Positions 59,323 through 64,000 of a DNA stretch of 64,000 nt are shown piece by piece. Each line of letters starts with the position of its first letter. Within the stretch, counting starts at the first letter, position 1. The stretch is from the NCBI GenBank assembly GCA_020629155.1, contig JAHDDW010000007.1:81525-145524 (forward strand), given 5' to 3'. The translations under genes and the position numbers were made by a program. Under the pieces are notes generated by a model that saw only the letters and a list, made by a program, of their open reading frames with translations, was not told the origin of the DNA and made no database searches. This DNA comes from Acidimicrobiales bacterium. Lineage in GTDB: Bacteria; Actinomycetota; Acidimicrobiia; Acidimicrobiales; SZUA-35.

Positions 59323-61578
59323 TTACTCACCCTTTGTATTCGTTTTTGTTGAAGAAACTTTCTTTGCAGTTGTTGTTGTTTTCTTCGTTGTTGACGGTTT
59401 AGTTGTTGCAGATTCATCTGCGCTTGCATCTACCGAAGTTGGAGCGACAGTCACAGGTGCCGCTGTTGTAGGAACTTGAGGTTTAGGCACTGAAGGTGCT
59501 TCGAAAAGATTTTCTTCGCAACTGCGACTACCACATGCTGGTTGCAGAACATTTGGGCTTTGTTTTACGCCTGCGACAGTAAACTCTCGCTTCTTTGCGC
59601 TTTTGGTTACGATCTCAGCTGCATTGTCGGCTAAAGGAACAATCTCACCAGGTTCTGGAAACTCTTCCACATCGACGCCTTCATGTGCATCGCTCATAAA
59701 GTCACGCCACGCTATAGCAGGATGAGAACCACCAGTCACAGAACCAACGCCATTGACACCTTTGAGCGGTTTCAGACCATCGGCATGACCCATCCAGACA
59801 GCGGTTGAAAGCTGCGGGGTATAACCAACAAACCAAGCAGCGCTGTAGGATTGCGCTGTCCCTGTTTTGCCTGCGACTGGTCGACCAATTTGCGCTCGCG
59901 CGCCTGTGCCACCTTCGACCACAGCTGTTAGAACATCAGTCACATTATTTGCAACGATTGGTTCTAAAACTTTTTCGCCTGCACGAAGGCGATTATCAAT
60001 CAACACGTTGCCATCGGCGTCGGTTACTTTGATAATCCCTGTTGGAGCAAGGCGTTGCCCCTCATTCGCAAACGTACCATACACCGAAGCCATTTCAAGC
60101 GGCGACGTTTCAGCAGCACCAAGTGAAAGGCTCACACCATAATTTACTTCAGGGTCAAGTCGACTAATACCAAGTTTACGGCCAAGCGTTACTGTATCTG
60201 AAATAGTCACGTCGCTTACCAGTTGTGCGTACACCGTATTGACAGAAGCTGCTGTTGCGGCGCGTAACGTCATATCACCGTAGCCAGAATGGGCATAGTT
60301 AGAGATATAGCAGTTGTCGCCTGTGCAACCCGGCGCTGCCCAACGAGCAGGTGCAGGATAGAGTGTGTCTGGGTTCATGCCCATCGAAAACGCTGCAGCT
60401 AACACAATAGGTTTGAACGAAGAGCCTGGCTGAAACCCTGTCGAACCGCCAGTAGCAAGGTTAAGTTGACTATGTGAATAGTCGCGACCGCCGACCATTG
60501 CTTTCACAAAACCTGTTTCAGGTTCAACTGAGACAAGCGACATTTCGACTGGATAATCAGTGTTTTCCAACCTGGCTGCAACAGCTGTCTCGGCTGAGGT
60601 TTGCAACGTTGTATCCAACGTTGTTTCGATGGTTAGACCGCCTCTATAGACAAGGTCATCGCCAAGTTCTTCCAACAAAACCGATTCGATCCAGTCAACA
60701 AAAAATGGTGACTGCGACGAGCCTTTCGCTTTACGCTCAACGATGATGGTCGCTTCTGGCGACGCGGTTCCGTCAGCGAGATACCAAAGTTCTTTAGCTA
60801 AAAATTTCTGGCGTTGCGCTTCAGTTAGATAGCCTTGATCGCTCATAGCCTCAATGACAAGACGCCGACGCGCTTCTGACGCTTCAAGGTTTTTTGTTGG
60901 ATCCAAACTTGTTGGGGCTTTCACAAGCCCTGCAAGAACCGCAGCTTCTGAAGCATCTAATTCGCTGACAGACTTGCCGAAATAAATTTCAGCCGCAGCG
61001 CCTATACCATAGGCACCCGACCCATAATACGACGTTGTCAGATAACCAAAAAGAATTTCTTCTTTAGATAGTTGTTTCTCTAATTCGACAGCAAGTAACG
61101 CTTCTTCAACTTTGCGCTCCAGCGTCCTTTCATCAGAAAGGTATGCGTTTTTGATGTATTGCTGGGTTATTGTCGAACCACCTTGGGCTACGCCACCAGC
61201 TTCAAGGTTTGCTCTTGCTGCTCTGCCGATGCCTTCAAGGTCAACACCGTTGTGTTCCCAAAACCTTCTATCTTCAATTGCTATAAAAGCGTTTTTTACT
61301 ATGTCTGGGATATCTTCTGGCGCTATTTCAAGACTCTGATCGAACCCTCTAAACACACCAATCTCTTGGCCTTCACTGTCAAAAACAGTAGACGGCAATG
61401 CTCGTATCTGCGGCTTTTTCTCTGGCAAATCGCCCACTGGCAACGGCGCTTCAAGTAACGTGCCGACAGCAACAGCAGCAGTAACTGGGGGCGCCACAAG
61501 CACCACAATAACAAGCGCTAACAAAAACTTTGCGAACGTTTTGAATGAGCGAGTTATCTGATCTTCAACGTTACGCAT
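59323..61578 (-). CDS. Class A penicillin-binding protein (transglycosylase/transpeptidase)
   Basis: A 751-residue bifunctional PBP that polymerises and cross-links peptidoglycan. After one anchor helix (LLALVIVVLVAPPVTAAVAVG) the GT51 domain shows EDRRFWEHNGVD and GGSTITQQYIKN; the transpeptidase has SxxK in PGSSFKPI, SxN in ASVNTVYA and KTG in AGKTGTAQ. The extracellular C-terminus is Thr/Ser/Lys-rich. ATG 61578 overlaps the previous gene's stop by 8 bp. Part of an envelope operon with its two neighbours. Confidence 0.95.
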   Translation of the reverse strand: MRNVEDQITRSFKTFAKFLLALVIVVLVAPPVTAAVAVGTLLEAPLPVGDLPEKKPQIRALPSTVFDSEGQEIGVFRGFDQSLEIAPEDIPDIVKNAFIAIEDRRFWEHNGVDLEGIGRAARANLEAGGVAQGGSTITQQYIKNAYLSDERTLERKVEEALLAVELEKQLSKEEILFGYLTTSYYGSGAYGIGAAAEIYFGKSVSELDASEAAVLAGLVKAPTSLDPTKNLEASEARRRLVIEAMSDQGYLTEAQRQKFLAKELWYLADGTASPEATIIVERKAKGSSQSPFFVDWIESVLLEELGDDLVYRGGLTIETTLDTTLQTSAETAVAARLENTDYPVEMSLVSVEPETGFVKAMVGGRDYSHSQLNLATGGSTGFQPGSSFKPIVLAAAFSMGMNPDTLYPAPARWAAPGCTGDNCYISNYAHSGYGDMTLRAATAASVNTVYAQLVSDVTISDTVTLGRKLGISRLDPEVNYGVSLSLGAAETSPLEMASVYGTFANEGQRLAPTGIIKVTDADGNVLIDNRLRAGEKVLEPIVANNVTDVLTAVVEGGTGARAQIGRPVAGKTGTAQSYSAAWFVGYTPQLSTAVWMGHADGLKPLKGVNGVGSVTGGSHPAIAWRDFMSDAHEGVDVEEFPEPGEIVPLADNAAEIVTKSAKKREFTVAGVKQSPNVLQPACGSRSCEENLFEAPSVPKPQVPTTAAPVTVAPTSVDASADESATTKPSTTKKTTTTAKKVSSTKTNTKGE

Positions 61579-62749
61579 CAGCGCTACCTTTGTTAGTTTT
61601 TGTCGTTTGAGCTTTTGTTGTTTTAGATTCGGTTGTCTGCGATTGCGAGCTTGTTGTTTTTTTAGCGGTGCTTGCGCTTGTCGCACTGGACTCATCTGTG
61701 CTTGCAGTCTCGCCAGTTTCTGGCACGGGTTTAGGTTCAGGCGGTGGAGGAACCGCGATGCATGCAGGCAAGTTCACACGTTTTTTAATTTCGCCAGAAG
61801 AAACGACAGCAGTGGGCTGACCAGTGCCGTTACATTTCACGCCATAGTAGGCAACACCACCAGCATCTGTGCGTTTTGCTGTTCGACTATCAAGCGACAC
61901 TAACGACGAGGCCGACATAGTAACCGATGCACCGCTAACAGGTTGGGTGACGATAACACCTTCAGCGTCAACGACTCGTTGGACAAGATGCACAGCGACG
62001 GTGCCTGACAAGCCTCTATAAATTGGTCCTGCGTCGAGCAGTTCAAGCTGCGGCTGCGGATCAACTTTTTGCAGTTCAAAATCTAACGTATGCGCAAACC
62101 CTACATCTTCTCTTCTGATTTCGCCTGAGGCTTGCTTTTCTAGAAGCGTTTGTGCTTCTTCATCATTGCGGCTTTGCTCTGGAATGAAAATAACTGAAGG
62201 TTCTAGCGTCGCTAGCTCGTTGGGTACCCAAGCACGAACTCTGTAACGTCCACCGAGCAAGTCGTTTGCTTTCCAATAACCGTCTGCGTTAGTGACAACT
62301 TCTAGCGTGCCGCTACCTTCGGAGGTGTGCCGTTCTAGTTGCACACGAGCACCAGCTATTGGTTGACCCTCTTCTACTGTTTCTTCGATAGAGAAAGCGT
62401 TTTCGTCTCTTGGGTTAGATGCAACCTTTTTTTGTGTTGTCTTCGGACCAATAACATGACCTTCAAGTTTTGAGGTTCCACCACTAACAGCTATTTGCGT
62501 ATCGTTTGTCTTCTCTTCGTCAACGTAGGCTAAAGCAACAGGCAACCGTCTTGTATCAGGCGCTTTGGTAATGCCAAACGGCGATGGCTCTATAGAAGAA
62601 AGCTCAAAGTCTAAATCAACACCAGAAAGTCGCAGCTGGACAGGTTCACGCTCTACGGTGTACGCCGACACTATGAAATATGCTGACCAGCAACATGCAG
62701 CTGCCACAACTAAGGTACATGCGGTGAGAAGTAGCTTGCGGTGTTTCAT
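61571..62749 (-). CDS. Membrane-anchored Ig-like/carboxypeptidase-regulatory-like protein
   Basis: A 392-residue extracytoplasmic protein from ATG 62749. One N-terminal signal-anchor (LLLTACTLVVAAACCWSAYFIVSAY), then at least two beta-sandwich domains: ETVEEGQPIAGARVQLERH with GYWKANDLLGGRYRVRAWVP (carboxypeptidase regulatory-like), and SGASVTMSASSLVSLDSR with RTDAGGVAYY. A Pro-rich linker and long Thr/Ser/Lys tail end the protein. First gene of the PBP operon; probably binds or scaffolds wall synthesis (inferred from context). Confidence 0.75.
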   Translation of the reverse strand: MKHRKLLLTACTLVVAAACCWSAYFIVSAYTVEREPVQLRLSGVDLDFELSSIEPSPFGITKAPDTRRLPVALAYVDEEKTNDTQIAVSGGTSKLEGHVIGPKTTQKKVASNPRDENAFSIEETVEEGQPIAGARVQLERHTSEGSGTLEVVTNADGYWKANDLLGGRYRVRAWVPNELATLEPSVIFIPEQSRNDEEAQTLLEKQASGEIRREDVGFAHTLDFELQKVDPQPQLELLDAGPIYRGLSGTVAVHLVQRVVDAEGVIVTQPVSGASVTMSASSLVSLDSRTAKRTDAGGVAYYGVKCNGTGQPTAVVSSGEIKKRVNLPACIAVPPPPEPKPVPETGETASTDESSATSASTAKKTTSSQSQTTESKTTKAQTTKTNKGSADA

Positions 62750-62768
62750 ATGAAGCTGTTCGGACAAA

Positions 62769-62802
62769 AAGCAAAATAACTGAGCCTTTTGGCCCAGTTA
62801 TT
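62769..62802 (-). terminator. Terminator after the ferredoxin gene
   Basis: A 12-bp stem with one A-C mismatch (62775-62786 with 62791-62802, TTTT loop) is followed on the minus strand by TTTTGCTTTTTG. Confidence 0.7.
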
Positions 62803-62858
62803 TAAATAAAGAAGTCTCTACTCTTAAGCAGTAACGCAACTTTTTCGCTACGATACAC

Positions 62859-62900
62859 GCTTTAACACGCGGATTTTAGCGGTTTTACGTTGAAAATAGA
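62859..62900 (+). repeat. Dispersed intergenic repeat, copy D (partial)
   Basis: It shares ACACGCGG, the identical 12-mer TTTTAGCGGTTT and TTGAAAATAG spacing with copies A and E, but lacks the GCTCG hairpin. It lies between the ferredoxin stop and the terminator. Confidence 0.5.
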
Positions 62901-62954
62901 TACTTCTAAAAACTTTAGGAAAATATTTGGAAATAGTCCAAAAAGACTATGCCG

Positions 62955-63224
62955 CTATTCTTCAACATCTAGGAAAATGCATTCGCCAGGGCACTCTTCA
63001 GCTGATTCAATCACGCTTTCCAAATCGCCTTCTTTGACACGAGCCATACCTTCAGCTCCAGCAGGGTTAGCGTTGCCATCAAATAGCTTTTCGGTACCAA
63101 AATTTTCAGCGGATTCTTTCACATAATAAAGGCCATCGTCCATACCGAAAAAAACATCTGGTGCGATTTCAGCACAAAGTCCATCACCTGTACAAAGGTC
63201 TTGATCTATCCACACTTTGACCAT
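62955..63224 (-). CDS. Ferredoxin, small actinobacterial [Fe-S] type
   Basis: An 89-residue electron carrier with cysteines CTGDGLC (near residue 11) and CPGEC (near residue 78), giving C-x5-C ... C-x3-C, as in P450-type ferredoxins carrying a [3Fe-4S] or similar cluster. An insert of about 20 residues (NANPAGAEGMARVKEGDLE) separates the halves. ATG at 63224. No partner reductase or P450 is adjacent. Confidence 0.9.
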   Translation of the reverse strand: MVKVWIDQDLCTGDGLCAEIAPDVFFGMDDGLYYVKESAENFGTEKLFDGNANPAGAEGMARVKEGDLESVIESAEECPGECIFLDVEE

Positions 63225-63341
63225 GGGGTTACTCCTCTACTACAGTCGCTCGACTTCAAGAAACTGTCTTCTGTAACTTTATCGTCTTTGCTACAAATAA
63301 AGTTTACGGTAATGTTTTTTTGCTTCCTCAAATACATACCG

Positions 63342-64000
63342 CTAACTGCTTTGGGCACGCAACTCCTCAGATCGTTGTGTTGCAGCCGTAACACAAGACG
63401 AAACGATCGCAGCAAAATCTTTCTCCATCAATGAAGCAAGACCAGCAGCGGTAGTGCCATTGGGCGTTGTCACCGCTGCTCGCAACTTTTGCGCATCCTT
63501 GCCAGATTCGGCTAACAGCGCAGCCGCACCGACCACTGTTTGATAACTTAACTGTTTCGCTATATCTGGCGGCAACCCTTGCGCTTGACCTGCGGCAACC
63601 AACGCTTCGACGAAATAAAAAACATAGGCAGGACCCGAGCCTGACAGACCTGTAACAGCATCGAGAGCAGCTTCTTCGACTTGTACTACCTCGCCAACTG
63701 AGGCAAGGATTGATTCACCCCACGCAAGGTCGTCATCGCTTGCGCTAGCCCCCTTGCATAGAGCCGAAATGCCAGCGCCAACAAGAGCTGGCGTGTTCGG
63801 CATCGCACGAACAACAGCCACATCAGATCCAATGGCCGCTTGTATCTGCTGAGTAGAAATGCCAGCGGCGATAGACAAAACACGAGGAACTTCCATCGAA
63901 CTGCATACGTCTGTGATCAGATGAGGCTTCACAGCAAGAACAGCTTCAGTCTTAGCTAGAGGTGCAGAAACAATCAAACTCTGTGGAAACAGCTGACGCA
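63342..64000 (-). CDS. proC: Pyrroline-5-carboxylate reductase, C-terminal part
   Basis: The frame stays open through the end of the window, so the N-terminal NADPH-binding part lies outside. LAVKPHLI (end of the Rossmann part), RAMPNTPALVGAGISAL, DAVTGLSGSGPAYVFYFVEAL and the C-terminal VTTPNGTTAAGLASL dimerisation/substrate region identify ProC, the last step of proline synthesis. Any start codon seen inside the window is internal. Confidence 0.95.
   Translation of the reverse strand, partial: RQLFPQSLIVSAPLAKTEAVLAVKPHLITDVCSSMEVPRVLSIAAGISTQQIQAAIGSDVAVVRAMPNTPALVGAGISALCKGASASDDDLAWGESILASVGEVVQVEEAALDAVTGLSGSGPAYVFYFVEALVAAGQAQGLPPDIAKQLSYQTVVGAAALLAESGKDAQKLRAAVTTPNGTTAAGLASLMEKDFAAIVSSCVTAATQRSEELRAQSS

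Overview
The window looks like chromosomal DNA of an actinobacterium of moderate GC (roughly 45% by eye). The markers are two WhiB-family iron-sulfur regulators, a UPF0182 membrane protein, a SenX3-RegX3/Pst phosphate cluster, a DivIVA-type coiled-coil protein, a YlbL-type PDZ-Lon protease, a DUF2342 protein and a very large SARP regulator. I infer the class Acidimicrobiia, but I could not run a phylogeny.

Layout. 1-5 kb: a Lys/Ala-rich basic tail (cut by the window edge), the ABC-F factor ettA with a duplicated copy of its 3' end downstream, a small DMT exporter, a type-II lumazine synthase and ThrH. 5-13 kb: DUF427, an initiator tRNA, DoxX, a frameshifted mini-gene, a 1254-residue SARP/AAA/TPR regulator and UPF0182. 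13-21 kb: DivIVA-like protein, YlbL protease, small membrane proteins, MoaE, an epimerase, a DUF2342 protein and RarD. 21.9-24.3 kb: a decayed vapBC pair and an orphan 628-residue gene. 24.3-28.3 kb: a NIF3-insert-like protein, ribB, a second lumazine synthase, an MFS carrier and an intact phd/PIN module. 28.4-34.1 kb: pstS-pstC-pstA-pstB-senX3-regX3, a complete phosphate uptake and sensing operon. 34-41 kb: two MFS carriers, a Nudix hydrolase, two whiB genes, tatA, an FHA protein, and an AAA/DUF234 ATPase with a 58-bp perfect palindrome upstream. 41.4-51.5 kb: an amidoligase/transglutaminase group (circularly permuted ATP-grasp fused to alpha-E; amidotransferase-like domain fused to transglutaminase; transglutaminase fused to DUF2126), split by vapBC, prolyl iminopeptidase and mazEF genes. 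51.6-53 kb: tacAT followed by a truncated PhzF gene. 53-64 kb: glutaminase, a GH2 protein, a HAD/membrane protein, a cell-envelope operon (Ig-like anchored protein, class A PBP, trypsin-like pseudoprotease), ferredoxin and the C-terminal part of proC.

How the parts work together. The Pst/SenX3/RegX3 genes take up and sense phosphate. Three genes overlapping or nearly touching at 62.7-58.0 kb form one envelope operon around peptidoglycan synthesis. The ATP-grasp/alpha-E/transglutaminase proteins belong to a family group predicted to make and process peptide-like amides, with an unknown product. At least five toxin-antitoxin units (one decayed) sit in or beside the accessory stretches, and four of them share one promoter layout in which the -10 box ends 6 nt before the antitoxin ATG (predicted leaderless mRNA).

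The strongest signals not explained by the genes are a dispersed, structured intergenic repeat family (best copies at 3726-3807, 13358-13439 and 38105-38183), the 58-bp palindrome by the DUF234 ATPase, and several enzymes that kept their fold but lost catalytic residues.
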